Shown piece by piece: positions 1-8,434 of a DNA stretch of 55,688 nt. The notes under the pieces are model-generated. The model saw only the letters and a list, made by a program, of their open reading frames with translations. It did not search any database and was not told the DNA's origin. The DNA is from Nitrosopumilaceae archaeon. Lineage in GTDB: Archaea > Thermoproteota > Nitrososphaeria > Nitrososphaerales > Nitrosopumilaceae. The translations under genes were made by a program, and so were the position numbers. The stretch's first letter is position 1; the number at the start of each line of letters is the position of its first letter. The stretch lies in the NCBI GenBank assembly GCA_035631875.1, contig DASQHX010000007.1, positions 1 to 55,688 on the forward strand, written 5' to 3'.

Positions 1-289
1 CAACTTCGCCAGATGATACTGATGATGTAGTAGATGGTTTTGGTGCCTCTTTTGGTTTTGGTGGAGGAGCCATTCCTGCTGGTAATGTTCCATGAGTAGG
101 ACCTGAAGCTGCCGGTCTTGGTTTTGGTGCCGGAGGTGGTGGTGTATGTTTTGCATGTTGTTCTGCTGGTTTTACCTGAGATGATAATTGGCCAAGCTTT
201 GCTTCAAGTTCAGCTATTTTTGCTTCAAGTTCGGAAGTAGATTTTTTAGTAGAAGATCGTGGTTTTTTTGGTTTGATTTCTTTTGACAT
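1..289 (-). CDS. Proline-rich coiled-coil protein, N-terminal part (runs off the window)
   Basis: Only the first 96 codons are present. They start at the ATG at 289 and the frame stays open to the window edge. The product begins with a Lys/Ser-rich stretch, then a short heptad-like coiled coil (LEAKIAELEAKLGQL, about residues 20-35), then a long Pro/Ala/Lys-rich low-complexity segment. No catalytic domain is visible in this part, and I do not recognise the family. The missing C-terminus could hold the functional domain. Codon use looks like that of its neighbours. Confidence 0.7.
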   Translation of the reverse strand, partial: MSKEIKPKKPRSSTKKSTSELEAKIAELEAKLGQLSSQVKPAEQHAKHTPPPPAPKPRPAASGPTHGTLPAGMAPPPKPKEAPKPSTTSSVSSGEV

Positions 290-359
290 GTGCTATTTGG
301 TCATGCAAATGTAGTTTATTTAGATTTTGATCAGGTGTAAACGTGATTATTTATAGAAG

Positions 360-367
360 TTTTATAA
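360..367 (+). promoter_or_regulatory. TATA box for the 392 gene
   Basis: TTTATAAG is centred about 28 bases before the TTG at 392. This is the spacing expected of a leaderless archaeal transcript and supports the TTG as the start. Confidence 0.45.
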
Positions 368-391
368 GAAGCGCACGGAATTTATTCTCTG

Positions 392-769
392 TTGGACGAT
401 TTTGAAAGAGAGTATCCCGGGTTTGACTGGAAGAACACACCTGCCTATAAACACCCAGGAGGTAGGAATTGTCCTTGCCCTAAACATGAATACATAAGAG
501 AGCAGATCAATGTAGCAAGAACCGTAAGTCAAACAAGTAAAGAAGTCGGTAAGATCACACTCAAGTTTTGCCCTGATCACTACAAAGTATATCTAAAAGA
601 AGTAATTCCTGCAATGCCTTTCAAATACAGAATGCTTACCAAAATAGCTCTTAAAATTGGCGCAATACAAATTGAACAGCTCAAATACATGCAATCAGAC
701 CAATGCTTTTACTGCAAATTTGGATCTGGTGGCCATGACAAGAAAACCGAGTTGCCCCCAATAGGCTAG
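392..769 (+). CDS. Small Cys/His-rich protein of unknown function
   Basis: 125 residues from a TTG start. Three Cys/His pairs look like zinc or iron ligands: CPCPKH (C27, C29, H32), CPDH (C60, H63) and CFYC (C105, C108). The spacing does not match a zinc-finger class I can name. The middle of the protein is basic and helical, with no membrane segment or signal peptide. Its stop codon overlaps the stop of the convergent gene at 766-996, so the two are packed tail to tail. I do not recognise the family; a metal-binding or nucleic-acid-binding role is only inference. Confidence 0.65.
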   Translation: MDDFEREYPGFDWKNTPAYKHPGGRNCPCPKHEYIREQINVARTVSQTSKEVGKITLKFCPDHYKVYLKEVIPAMPFKYRMLTKIALKIGAIQIEQLKYMQSDQCFYCKFGSGGHDKKTELPPIG

Positions 770-996
770 ACAGGCCCAAGCAAAATTTTTGGTTTGTTAG
801 GAGTATCATGATGACATTTTTTTCCACATAGTGGACATGTAACCCTATCCAAAAAGATGCATTGACAAATATGTGACTTCAGATAACTTTCAGCGCTTTT
901 TGTATATTCCCCAGTGCCGTTGCAAAATGAACATGGTGTATCTAAAAGTACAATCTTACCCTGTCCATTACAAACGGCGCATTTTTGATCAGTCAC
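766..996 (-). CDS. Small zinc-binding protein with DnaJ-type CxxCxGxG motifs
   Basis: 76 residues from a GTG start. Two CxxCxGxG-like repeats at the N-terminus (CAVCNGQG and CSFCNGTG) resemble the cysteine-rich zinc domain of DnaJ proteins and TRASH/HypA-like knuckles. A CQC and a CPLCGKKCHH cluster follow. There is no J-domain, so it is not a co-chaperone itself. It is convergent with, and overlaps by four bases, the Cys-rich gene at 392-769. It probably binds one or two zinc ions; the substrate or partner is unknown. Confidence 0.6.
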   Translation of the reverse strand: MTDQKCAVCNGQGKIVLLDTPCSFCNGTGEYTKSAESYLKSHICQCIFLDRVTCPLCGKKCHHDTPNKPKILLGPV

Positions 997-1105
997 GTTG
1001 ACGAGTTTCCTTGATAGACAATTAAATTCCTTTTGTTAAATCTTTTCTCTAATTGCTGTGTAAAAATCCAGTTAAGCTTATACAATATACAAATTCAGTA
1101 GTTCT

Positions 1106-2548
1106 ATGGTAATAGAAGATCTTGGCGAGTTTGTAGAAAAGCTGGAAAAGGTAGATGAGCTAAAGCGGATAAAAACTCAGGTTGATGCCAATTTAGAGAT
1201 TGCTGAGATTTTAAGAAGAAATATGTATTCAAATGGTCCAGCACTTTATTTTGAAAATGTAAAAAATTATAACATGCCAGTTTTGGGAAACGCTTTTGGT
1301 TCATTAAAAAGATTGTCGATTGGATTAGAAACTGACGATTTTACTCAAATTGGTCAGAGAATTGTGGATATGACAAAGATGGAAATTCCAAGTGGAATTT
1401 TTGAAAAAATAAAAAAATTACCGGAACTATCAAAGATGACAGATATTGTGCCAAAACTACAAAAAAGTGGGCCTGTGACAGAAATTTTTGAAGCGTCACC
1501 GTCATTTGATAAAATTCCAATTTTAAAAACATGGCACAAAGATGCTGAAAGATTCATCACTTTTGGCATTGTTGCTACAAAACATCCAGATACAGATGTC
1601 AGAAATCTAGGAGTATATAGAATGCAGATACTTGACAGCACACATGCTCTCATGCATTGGCAAAAGCACAAGAGAGGAGCACATCATTATGACATCAAAA
1701 AAGATGCAGGAAATAAAATTGAAGTTGCAGTAATAATTGGTGCAGACCCAGCAACAGTATTTTCTGCTGTTGCACCCGTTCCTGAAGGGCTAGACAAATA
1801 TCTTTTTGCTGGAATAACAAGAAAGACCGGAATCAAGACAGTAAAATGCAAGACAGTTGATCTTGAAGTTCCTGCAAACGCAGAACTGGTACTAGAAGGA
1901 TATGTTGATCCGTCAAATATCAAAATGGAAGGACCGTTTGGTGATCACACCGGATACTATACCCCGCCAGAGCCATATCCTGTATTTACTTTGACTGGAA
2001 TAATGCGACGACAAAAACCAATCTATCTTACCACAATTGTTGGAAAGCCAATCTTAGAAGATGCTTTTATTGGTAAAGTAATAGAGCGCTCGTTTCTGCC
2101 TTTGATCAAAATGTTCCAACCCGAAGTTGTTGATTTTTCTATGCCGGCTGCAGGATGGTTCCAGGGAATGGCTATCATTTCTATTAAGAAAAGATATCCA
2201 GGTCAGGCAAAAAAAGTAATGATGGGATTATGGGGTCTGGGTCAGCTTGCATTAACAAAAATTTTTGTTGTTGTAGATGAAAACGTCAATGTGCATGACA
2301 TGAATGATGTCATATGGGCAATTACAACTAGAGCTGATGCTGCACGAGATGTTATCATAATAAACAACACACCTACTGACACATTGGATCCTGCATCATC
2401 ATTAGTAAATCTTGGATCAAAGCTTGGAATTGATGCAACGCAAAAAACCAAAGAAGAAGGATATCAAAGAGAGATTCAGGAATTGGTCTCAGTTGACGAG
2501 GATACAAAAAACATAGTTGATGCCAAGTGGTCTAGTTACGGAATTTAG
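1106..2548 (+). CDS. UbiD-family prenylated-FMN-dependent decarboxylase
   Basis: 480 residues, full length for the UbiD family, which removes carboxylate groups from aromatic or unsaturated acids with prenylated FMN. Family signatures are visible: NLGVYR at 168-173, the MHW...KRGAHH block at about 183-194, and EGPFGDHTGYY at 275-285. Metal and cofactor binding and the catalytic Glu/Arg residues lie in these blocks. It faces MqnC tail to tail, with a 4-base overlap of stops. This suggests it is the UbiD-like decarboxylase of the futalosine menaquinone pathway (MqnL role), although a general aromatic decarboxylase is possible. No UbiX-type flavin prenyltransferase is in the window. Confidence 0.9.
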   Translation: MVIEDLGEFVEKLEKVDELKRIKTQVDANLEIAEILRRNMYSNGPALYFENVKNYNMPVLGNAFGSLKRLSIGLETDDFTQIGQRIVDMTKMEIPSGIFEKIKKLPELSKMTDIVPKLQKSGPVTEIFEASPSFDKIPILKTWHKDAERFITFGIVATKHPDTDVRNLGVYRMQILDSTHALMHWQKHKRGAHHYDIKKDAGNKIEVAVIIGADPATVFSAVAPVPEGLDKYLFAGITRKTGIKTVKCKTVDLEVPANAELVLEGYVDPSNIKMEGPFGDHTGYYTPPEPYPVFTLTGIMRRQKPIYLTTIVGKPILEDAFIGKVIERSFLPLIKMFQPEVVDFSMPAAGWFQGMAIISIKKRYPGQAKKVMMGLWGLGQLALTKIFVVVDENVNVHDMNDVIWAITTRADAARDVIIINNTPTDTLDPASSLVNLGSKLGIDATQKTKEEGYQREIQELVSVDEDTKNIVDAKWSSYGI

Positions 2549-3663
2549 TGCATCTGAACTGTATTATAGAAATTGTCTCGTTCTTCTACCTGATATCCAA
2601 TTTGCTTTACCGCATGTATTATTTTATTTGAAGTAAGCTCTGTAGAGCGGGAACCTGTGCATGAGACAACTTCTTCGCCAAGCAATGTTCCCCCAAAGTC
2701 ATCAGCACCATATTGCAGTGCAATTTGTGCCATACCTATACCATTTGTAAGCCATGAGGATTGTATGTGTTGGATTAATCCATCATACATGATTCTTGAT
2801 ATTGCTATCATCTTTAGCAGCTGTGAGCCACCCGCAGAGTATTTCACAGTCTCTTCTTTTTGCATTAGGGTATTATTTGGCTCAAAGCTCCAAGGAATAA
2901 AGGCCATAAACCCTCCTGTTTTTTCTTGAAGCTTTACAATTTTGATGAAATGTTCTGCAATATCTCTTACAGATTCTATATGTCCATACATCATCGTTGC
3001 AGATGCCGGCAGTCCCATGGTGTGAGCTTCCTCCATTATTTTCAGCCACTGCTCAGATGAGATTTTTTTTGGGCTGATTATATCTTTGACAGAGTCTACT
3101 AAAATCTCTGCGCCTGCACCAGGTACTGATTGTAATCCTGCTTCTTTTAATCTTGAAAGAACTTCTTTTGTACTAATTTTTTCTACCCTAGATATCATAT
3201 CAATTTCCGATGCAGATAATCCATGTATGCCAACTTTGGGAAATTTTTTTTTCATCATTTTAAATGCATCTTCATAGTATTCAATTCGAAGTTTTGGATT
3301 ATGCCCTCCTTGAATCAATACCTGAGTAATTCCAAACATCTCAGATGCTGTCTTGATTCGTGATTCAATTTCTTCAAGTGTAACAGTGTAAGACTCTTCA
3401 TGTCCTGGCGGTCTGTAAAATGCACAAAACTTGCAGTCAGTTATACATACGTTAGTATAGTTTAGTATCATGTTGTTTACAAATGATACTTTTTTTCCAA
3501 ATTTTTTTCTGGTAAGATGTCCAGCCACCAGACCAATAAGATGAACGTCGTTTGATTCTAGCAATCGCATGCAATCATCTAGTCCAGGTCTAATTCCATT
3601 TAGCGACTTTTCTAAAATGTCTCCAATTTCAGAACTATAAAGATCTTTTGTAACCTGACTCAA
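2545..3663 (-). CDS. mqnC: Cyclic dehypoxanthinyl futalosine synthase (MqnC), radical SAM
   Basis: 372 residues from a TTG start that lies 27 bases after a TATA-like AATTAAATAAG. The radical-SAM cluster motif CX3CX2C is at C73, C77 and C80, inside the MqnC/CofH-type context NYTNVC...CAFYR. Downstream MqnC-like blocks are PGAGAEIL and GADDFGGTLLGE. The enzyme cyclises dehypoxanthine futalosine, a middle step of futalosine-type menaquinone synthesis, consistent with the menaquinones known from Thaumarchaeota. Related radical-SAM enzymes are CofH and MqnE. The CAFYR context and the GADDFG motif favour MqnC. Confidence 0.88.
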   Translation of the reverse strand: MSQVTKDLYSSEIGDILEKSLNGIRPGLDDCMRLLESNDVHLIGLVAGHLTRKKFGKKVSFVNNMILNYTNVCITDCKFCAFYRPPGHEESYTVTLEEIESRIKTASEMFGITQVLIQGGHNPKLRIEYYEDAFKMMKKKFPKVGIHGLSASEIDMISRVEKISTKEVLSRLKEAGLQSVPGAGAEILVDSVKDIISPKKISSEQWLKIMEEAHTMGLPASATMMYGHIESVRDIAEHFIKIVKLQEKTGGFMAFIPWSFEPNNTLMQKEETVKYSAGGSQLLKMIAISRIMYDGLIQHIQSSWLTNGIGMAQIALQYGADDFGGTLLGEEVVSCTGSRSTELTSNKIIHAVKQIGYQVEERDNFYNTVQMH

Positions 3664-3720
3664 TTTGTTTTTGGGTTTGTTTCATCTTATTTAATTCTTG
3701 ACAGCAAATCATACCCGGTA

Positions 3721-3730
3721 TTTTTAAGTA
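3721..3730 (+). promoter_or_regulatory. TATA box of the early shikimate pair
   Basis: TTTTTAAGTA ends 24 bases before the ATG at 3754, giving a nearly leaderless transcript for the two-gene unit. Confidence 0.5.
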
Positions 3731-3753
3731 GGGCACAACGAGGATAAACTCCA

Positions 3754-4542
3754 ATGGTCACAGGCCACCAACTCCGAATGAATCGGATTTTACGGGCAGG
3801 AAAGATGCTTTGCATTCCAATGGACCACGGAATTTCAAGTGGTCCCCTAAAGGGAATTGAAGATCCTCATTCGTTAGTTTATGATTGTCAGCATTTTGGG
3901 TTAACATCCGTCATAGTAAACAAAGGAATTCTAAAGACATTTCCAAAACCACCCAAAGTGGGATTACTAGTACATTATTCAGGCAGTACATCACTTTCAA
4001 CTTTCCCAAATAGAAAAATGTTAACTGGCTCTGTTGAAGAAGCACTCAGACTTGGTGCCGACGGAGTTTCTCTTCACATCAACATTGGTGGAAAAGAAGA
4101 GCCAGAAATGATTGAACAATTTGGAAGAATTGCAGACGATTGTCACAAATGGAGCATGCCCCTATTGGCAATGATGTATCCTAGAGGAGAGAACATCAAA
4201 AATCCACACGATCCTGTAATTGTAGGCCATGTTGCAAGAATCGGGGCAGAGCTTGGTGCAGACATTGTCAAGACATTGTATACTGGCGATGTAGATTCAT
4301 TTGCAAAAATTGTAAAAAGTACTCCAGTTCCAATAGTAATAGCTGGCGGCCCAAAAGCAAAAACTGACATGGACATATTAGAAATGACCGAAGACGCAAT
4401 GAAAGCAGGAGCCAAGGGAGTAACATATGGCAGGAATATTTTCGAGCACAAAAATCCAGGCAAGATGACTCATGCGCTAGCTGGCATAATATTTAGAAAA
4501 GAGGCTGCGAAGGAAGCTGCAAAACATCTTGACGAAAAATAG
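3754..4542 (+). CDS. 2-amino-3,7-dideoxy-D-threo-hept-6-ulosonate synthase (archaeal shikimate entry, AroA')
   Basis: 262 residues with the class I aldolase fold of the ADH synthase family. The N-terminal MDHG motif (D24) and the Schiff-base lysine in IVKTLYTG (K173) are present, and AGGPK follows at about 197-201. The enzyme joins an aspartate-semialdehyde unit with a 6-deoxy-5-ketofructose derivative. This replaces the DAHP synthase step of bacteria and plants. The next gene, DHQ synthase II, overlaps it by 14 bases, so the pair is co-transcribed. A plain fructose-bisphosphate aldolase is the main alternative, but the partner gene argues against it. Confidence 0.9.
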   Translation: MVTGHQLRMNRILRAGKMLCIPMDHGISSGPLKGIEDPHSLVYDCQHFGLTSVIVNKGILKTFPKPPKVGLLVHYSGSTSLSTFPNRKMLTGSVEEALRLGADGVSLHINIGGKEEPEMIEQFGRIADDCHKWSMPLLAMMYPRGENIKNPHDPVIVGHVARIGAELGADIVKTLYTGDVDSFAKIVKSTPVPIVIAGGPKAKTDMDILEMTEDAMKAGAKGVTYGRNIFEHKNPGKMTHALAGIIFRKEAAKEAAKHLDEK

Positions 4543-5584
4543 GGAGTTAATAATTTCCCCCAAAGTATCCAGGGGGCAGCTTGGCAAATTTCTTGCTGAA
4601 ATTGAGAGCGAAGGAATCAAGATCATAAACGTAGACCCGCAGAGCATAAGAGGAATGAAAACCAAGCTATCAACATTATACACCTCTCAGAGTGCAAGCT
4701 ATGTCATAGTGGACAAGCCTATCAAATACAAGGGTAAAAAAATTGGCATGAGATTCAAGGTCCTATCAAACTTAGACATTGAAAACATACTAAAATTTGC
4801 AAAGATGAGACTTGATTTTGTTATAGTAGATGTCACTGATTGGAAAATAATTCCACTTGAAAATATCATAGCCAAATTGCACAAACTCCACACCAAGGTG
4901 TTTGCAACTGCAAGAAATCCAGACGAAGTAAGAAAGATGTTCTCTATTTTAGAAATCGGTGTAGATGGTGTAATATTTTCAACAGATTCCATTAACGAGG
5001 TAAGAGAAGTGCTCGTATATCTTGGAACAAGAAGTTTTGAGCTAAAACCTGCCAAGATACTTGAAATTAAAGAAGTTGGAAACGGTGAGAGAGTATGTGT
5101 AGATACTGCATCTATGCTTGGACGTGGAGAGGGAATGCTAATTGGAAGCAGATCAAACTTTTTGTTTTTGGTTCACAACGAATCAGTTGGCTCGTCATTT
5201 ACATCCCCAAGACCATTTAGAGTAAATGCAGGTGCTGTTCACTGCTATACACTTTCACCGGACGGAACTACAAAATACTTGTCAGAGCTAGAGACTGGTT
5301 CTGAAGTATTGGTTTTGGATTCACATGGAAGGGCAAGGAGGGCAACTGTTGGCCGCTCCAAAATTGAAAGCAGACCAATGCTTATGATCAAAGCACAGAT
5401 TGGAAATGAGGTTGGGGGAATCATAGCACAAAATGCAGAAACAATCAGATTTGTAAAACCAAATGGACATTTGATTTCAGTGACTCATCTCAAAAAAGGA
5501 GATACTGTTTTGGCTCATGCCAAAATAGCAACTGGCAGGCACTTTGGAATGGAAGTAGACGACGAATATATTGTAGAAAAATAA
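4529..5584 (+). CDS. 3-dehydroquinate synthase II (AroB')
   Basis: 351 residues from a TTG start lying inside the end of the preceding gene. It belongs to the archaeal DHQ synthase II family, which oxidatively deaminates and cyclises the ADH synthase product to 3-dehydroquinate with NAD. This family is unrelated to bacterial AroB. Recognisable blocks are VCVDTASMLGRGEGMLIG, SRSNFLFLVHNES and RPFRVNAGAVHCY in the C-terminal half. With the upstream gene it provides 3-dehydroquinate for the aro run at 8.4-14 kb. Length is normal and no key block is missing. Confidence 0.92.
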   Translation: MTKNRELIISPKVSRGQLGKFLAEIESEGIKIINVDPQSIRGMKTKLSTLYTSQSASYVIVDKPIKYKGKKIGMRFKVLSNLDIENILKFAKMRLDFVIVDVTDWKIIPLENIIAKLHKLHTKVFATARNPDEVRKMFSILEIGVDGVIFSTDSINEVREVLVYLGTRSFELKPAKILEIKEVGNGERVCVDTASMLGRGEGMLIGSRSNFLFLVHNESVGSSFTSPRPFRVNAGAVHCYTLSPDGTTKYLSELETGSEVLVLDSHGRARRATVGRSKIESRPMLMIKAQIGNEVGGIIAQNAETIRFVKPNGHLISVTHLKKGDTVLAHAKIATGRHFGMEVDDEYIVEK

Positions 5585-5605
5585 TTATAGAAAAAGAAAA
5601 AAGAG

Positions 5606-5809
5606 TTATTTTATTTTCTTTTTTAATCGGTTTATCTCAGCCATCTCTTCTCGCAAGTGGCGTTTGAGAAGCTGTTCGTGCTCACGCTTATGCCTCCAGT
5701 ACAGATTCATTAGACCTTGTTTTGATCTTGCTTTTTTGATAGCACTAGCATGCTTTCTGTGGCTAGCTTCGACAGTTCTGAAATAAGACTTGCTGTTTGA
5801 TGTAACCAT
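5606..5809 (-). CDS. Small basic helical protein, unknown function
   Basis: 67 residues from the ATG at 5809; an upstream start at 5824 would add five. The sequence is strongly basic, with many Lys, Arg and His, and looks wholly alpha-helical, with alternating HKREHEQLLKRHLREEM-type repeats that could form a coiled coil. There is no Cys, signal peptide or membrane segment. It ends 21 bases from the convergent DHQ synthase stop. A nucleic-acid-binding or ribosome-associated role would fit the charge, but I do not recognise the family. Confidence 0.55.
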   Translation of the reverse strand: MVTSNSKSYFRTVEASHRKHASAIKKARSKQGLMNLYWRHKREHEQLLKRHLREEMAEINRLKKKIK

Positions 5810-5857
5810 CAACATTATTTTCAAAACTTAGTACATAACCTTTGCGAATTTATTTCG

Positions 5858-6712
5858 TTATATATTCAAAGGTTCTGGATTTTTCCAATACGGAACAAGC
5901 TGCATCTTCCTCAGAGAGGGCTGTCCAGTAGTTCGTTTTTTTGCTATCTTTACATATTTTGCAGATTTATCAACCCCAATGTATTTTCGTTTAAGAAATC
6001 TGGCCATCTTTGTTGTCTGACCACTTCCAGCAAATGGATCAAGTATTAGATCCCCGACATTACTATAAAGCTGAATCAGCCTGTATGGGATTTCTTCTGG
6101 AAATGCTGCTGGATGAAATTTCCTGTAGCTTGGAGGCATTGGAGCTATATGCCATATGGAATTTGCAATTTCTTTTTTCATGATATCATTAATTGTTAAT
6201 TTACTTTTTTTGTCCTTGATGTTATGAAATGGAATCTTTCTTAGAATGATTATTTGCTCATGCATAATATTTGGATAATAATATGTTGGGTATGGATGCT
6301 GTACAGTAACTCTGAATCTTTTTTTTCCGCCTGTCACCTTGTTCCAAATTATTTCTTCAAAAAACTTCCAACCAATCTCTGTTTTTGTTAATTCAGTTAG
6401 CAACAAAGCAGGCAGAGGAAGTTTGATTTTTTCCTCAATTATTTCATTTCCTATTACTATACAACAAAAACCGCCAGGTTTTGTGACTTGGTATACCTGA
6501 GAAAAAACTGTTTTCATCTCATTAAGCCAATTTTCAAGCGTTCCCCCAACTGTTCCTCTATACCACTTTTTAGAAGTTGTATGTTCAGTATAGTTAATCG
6601 CGTTATGATATGGTGGTGAGGTAACAGTAAGTGCAACCTTGTTTTTGCCTATTTTAGAAAGATCTTTGGAATCAGCATTAATGATAGAATTTGATTTCCA
6701 CATGACAATCAT
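5858..6712 (-). CDS. Orphan DNA methyltransferase (N4-cytosine or N6-adenine type)
   Basis: 284 residues. The catalytic motif TSPPY is at 31-35 and the SAM-binding motif DPFAGSG at 225-231. This gives the beta-type order (catalytic motif first, SAM motif last). TSPPY rather than DPPY is typical of N4-cytosine and some N6-adenine enzymes. An IGVDKS block follows the SAM motif. No restriction endonuclease, Vsr gene or specificity subunit is next to it, so it looks like a solitary methylase with a house-keeping or epigenetic role. The recognition sequence cannot be read from the protein. It is divergent from the 6897 unit. Confidence 0.87.
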   Translation of the reverse strand: MIVMWKSNSIINADSKDLSKIGKNKVALTVTSPPYHNAINYTEHTTSKKWYRGTVGGTLENWLNEMKTVFSQVYQVTKPGGFCCIVIGNEIIEEKIKLPLPALLLTELTKTEIGWKFFEEIIWNKVTGGKKRFRVTVQHPYPTYYYPNIMHEQIIILRKIPFHNIKDKKSKLTINDIMKKEIANSIWHIAPMPPSYRKFHPAAFPEEIPYRLIQLYSNVGDLILDPFAGSGQTTKMARFLKRKYIGVDKSAKYVKIAKKRTTGQPSLRKMQLVPYWKNPEPLNI

Positions 6713-6868
6713 GAATTACTTTACTATTTAATATTTGGAAAAGGTTACAAAAATGTACCTTTAATGTTTTGATCGTGTGCTGGAAAGATTTCCAAAGATC
6801 GGCGGTGTAGCATTCAGATTTTGATATGGTTAAACCCAACATTTTTGTTGCAAAACCGTCTTGAATCG

Positions 6869-6877
6869 ATATATAAT
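6869..6877 (+). promoter_or_regulatory. TATA box for the 6897 two-gene unit
   Basis: ATATATAAT is centred about 24 bases before the ATG at 6897, consistent with a leaderless start. Confidence 0.45.
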
Positions 6878-6896
6878 TTTTCTACCAAGTATTGTC

Positions 6897-7058
6897 ATGA
6901 TAACGATACCATCAATCAGAGACATTGTGGAGAACTCGGTCATACTAGCAAGATGTATAGAACACGCACTTCACATCATGAAGTTCGTGGAAGGCAAAGA
7001 GGACATGTTTATTATGGTCAAAGTCTTTCTCTGCGGTTTGTTTCTAGGGGTAGGATAA
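6897..7058 (+). CDS. Small protein with hydrophobic C-terminus
   Basis: 53 residues from the ATG at 6897, chosen because a TATA box lies about 24 bases upstream. The N-terminal half is amphipathic. The C-terminal end (MVKVFLCGLFLGVG) is hydrophobic and could be a short membrane anchor. It is followed after two bases by the coiled-coil gene at 7061, so the two are probably one operon. No family is recognised. A longer reading of the second gene through this region in another frame is possible, but its residues look like non-coding translation. Confidence 0.5.
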   Translation: MITIPSIRDIVENSVILARCIEHALHIMKFVEGKEDMFIMVKVFLCGLFLGVG

Positions 7059-7060
7059 GA

Positions 7061-7492
7061 ATGACAGATGGAGAAAAGACTAGCAAGCTAAAAGAGATAA
7101 AAGAAACAGTTTCAGGGGCAGTAGAATTAATGCACCAGATTAGATCATCTGGTGTGCAAGAATCCATTGGCAACATCATGTATACTGCAAAGATTGTCAA
7201 GGAAATCATCGAAGTTCTCAAAACACCAGAGATGGTCAAGAACATAGAAAATGTTCGCTTGACTTCAGAAAACATGAATGAGATATCCACGAAGATGCAA
7301 AACACACTAAAACATCTAGAAGAGAATGGTGTCATAACCGAAGCCAAAGAGTTGGTCAAATCTGCTAAAACTACAATGGATTCGTTTAGCGGTAGCGGCC
7401 AGGACGTGCATGAGATTAGTACTTCTATTAAAGAAATGTTCAAATCTATCAGGTTCTTGACTGATGAATTAAGAATAACGGTTGCATCCTAA
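7061..7492 (+). CDS. Helical coiled-coil protein, unknown function
   Basis: 143 residues starting at the ATG at 7061, two bases after the stop of the small gene upstream. The product is almost entirely helical with long amphipathic heptads. It resembles the cytoplasmic signalling rods or DUF948-like tethers in composition (IKETV, NIMYTAKIVKEII, SKTMQNTLKHLEE-type repeats). It has no Cys, no catalytic motif and no obvious membrane segment. The upstream small hydrophobic protein may anchor it. The frame stays open further upstream, but that part overlaps the first gene and is Arg/His-rich nonsense-like sequence, so it was excluded. Confidence 0.6.
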   Translation: MTDGEKTSKLKEIKETVSGAVELMHQIRSSGVQESIGNIMYTAKIVKEIIEVLKTPEMVKNIENVRLTSENMNEISTKMQNTLKHLEENGVITEAKELVKSAKTTMDSFSGSGQDVHEISTSIKEMFKSIRFLTDELRITVAS

Positions 7493-7593
7493 AAATTGGC
7501 GTATATTTCTTTTTAATATTTGAACAAAGATCACATATTCTTTTTGTTTAATCTAATTTCATTTAATAAACGGGCATTATTTTACCGAGAGTA

Positions 7594-8355
7594 TTGACAA
7601 AAATCTTCCGTCTCGTATTGTTATTTCTTGTAATTAGTATATCATGTCTTTATACCAGTGCTTTTGCTGATTCAAATTCTACCAAACAAATCCCCATGTT
7701 TTCAAAAACACTGGGATATGATCAATCAAATACATTTCATGATAATACAAATAGCTTTTCATTTACGCCACCACGAAATTGGACTATACTAAATGTTCCT
7801 GCAAGTATACCAAGTAAGGCCATAGTAATATTTTCAAATGCTAATCACACTGGACTTGCAACCCTCGCAATTTTTTATAAACCAATATCACAACAAGTAG
7901 TCTCTGTATTAGGAACATTTTCTGATAGAGATATTTTATCTGAAATTTCAAATGAATTATCTTACAGTGGGACAGACTCCCAAACTAAGGTTTTACAATC
8001 AGGATTGCAAAGATACCAAGATGGAATCATAATCAAAGCAGTATCCTTAACACAATATCCAAACGACACTACTAATATTCAAAATGAGCACCTAATTTTC
8101 TTTTTAAATGATGGACGAGAATACACTCTACTTCTCACAAGTAAGCCTCAAAACTTTAACCAAGATCAAAATTATTTTGAAACATCAGCAGATACGTTTT
8201 ATGTTGTCCCAAATGAAAACTCTACTCAAATTAAGACATCCAAAATAGGTCCGCCAGTACCAGAGTTTGGACCTTTGACAGGGATGATAGTAGCAGTATC
8301 AATAATTGGTACTGTGATTATATCAAAAAGATTTGGATTTTATTTCTCAAAATAA
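7594..8355 (+). CDS. Exported protein with PEFG-type C-terminal sorting signal
   Basis: 253 residues from a TTG start. An N-terminal signal peptide (about residues 1-25, ending near TSAFA) is followed by a Ser/Thr/Asn-rich extracellular domain of about 190 residues. The last 32 residues are VPEFG, then a hydrophobic helix, then a Lys/Arg-bearing tail. This is the PEFG-CTERM arrangement recognised in Thaumarchaeota and thought to be processed by an archaeosortase. The folded part resembles PsbP-like or PEFG-linked domains only loosely. It is probably a cell-surface protein; the ligand or activity is unknown. No sortase gene is in the window. Confidence 0.75.
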   Translation: MTKIFRLVLLFLVISISCLYTSAFADSNSTKQIPMFSKTLGYDQSNTFHDNTNSFSFTPPRNWTILNVPASIPSKAIVIFSNANHTGLATLAIFYKPISQQVVSVLGTFSDRDILSEISNELSYSGTDSQTKVLQSGLQRYQDGIIIKAVSLTQYPNDTTNIQNEHLIFFLNDGREYTLLLTSKPQNFNQDQNYFETSADTFYVVPNENSTQIKTSKIGPPVPEFGPLTGMIVAVSIIGTVIISKRFGFYFSK

Positions 8356-8434
8356 TTCGTCTACACAACCATAGATTCACTCATAATCTTTTATTTGAAC
8401 AAAGGCTTAATTTCACAACATATCAACTAAAAAT

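Noticed and set aside
6821-7060. N-terminal extension of the 7061 coiled-coil gene
   Set aside because: The extension is Arg/His-rich and overlaps a better small frame with a TATA box; the ATG at 7061 fits the tight spacing.
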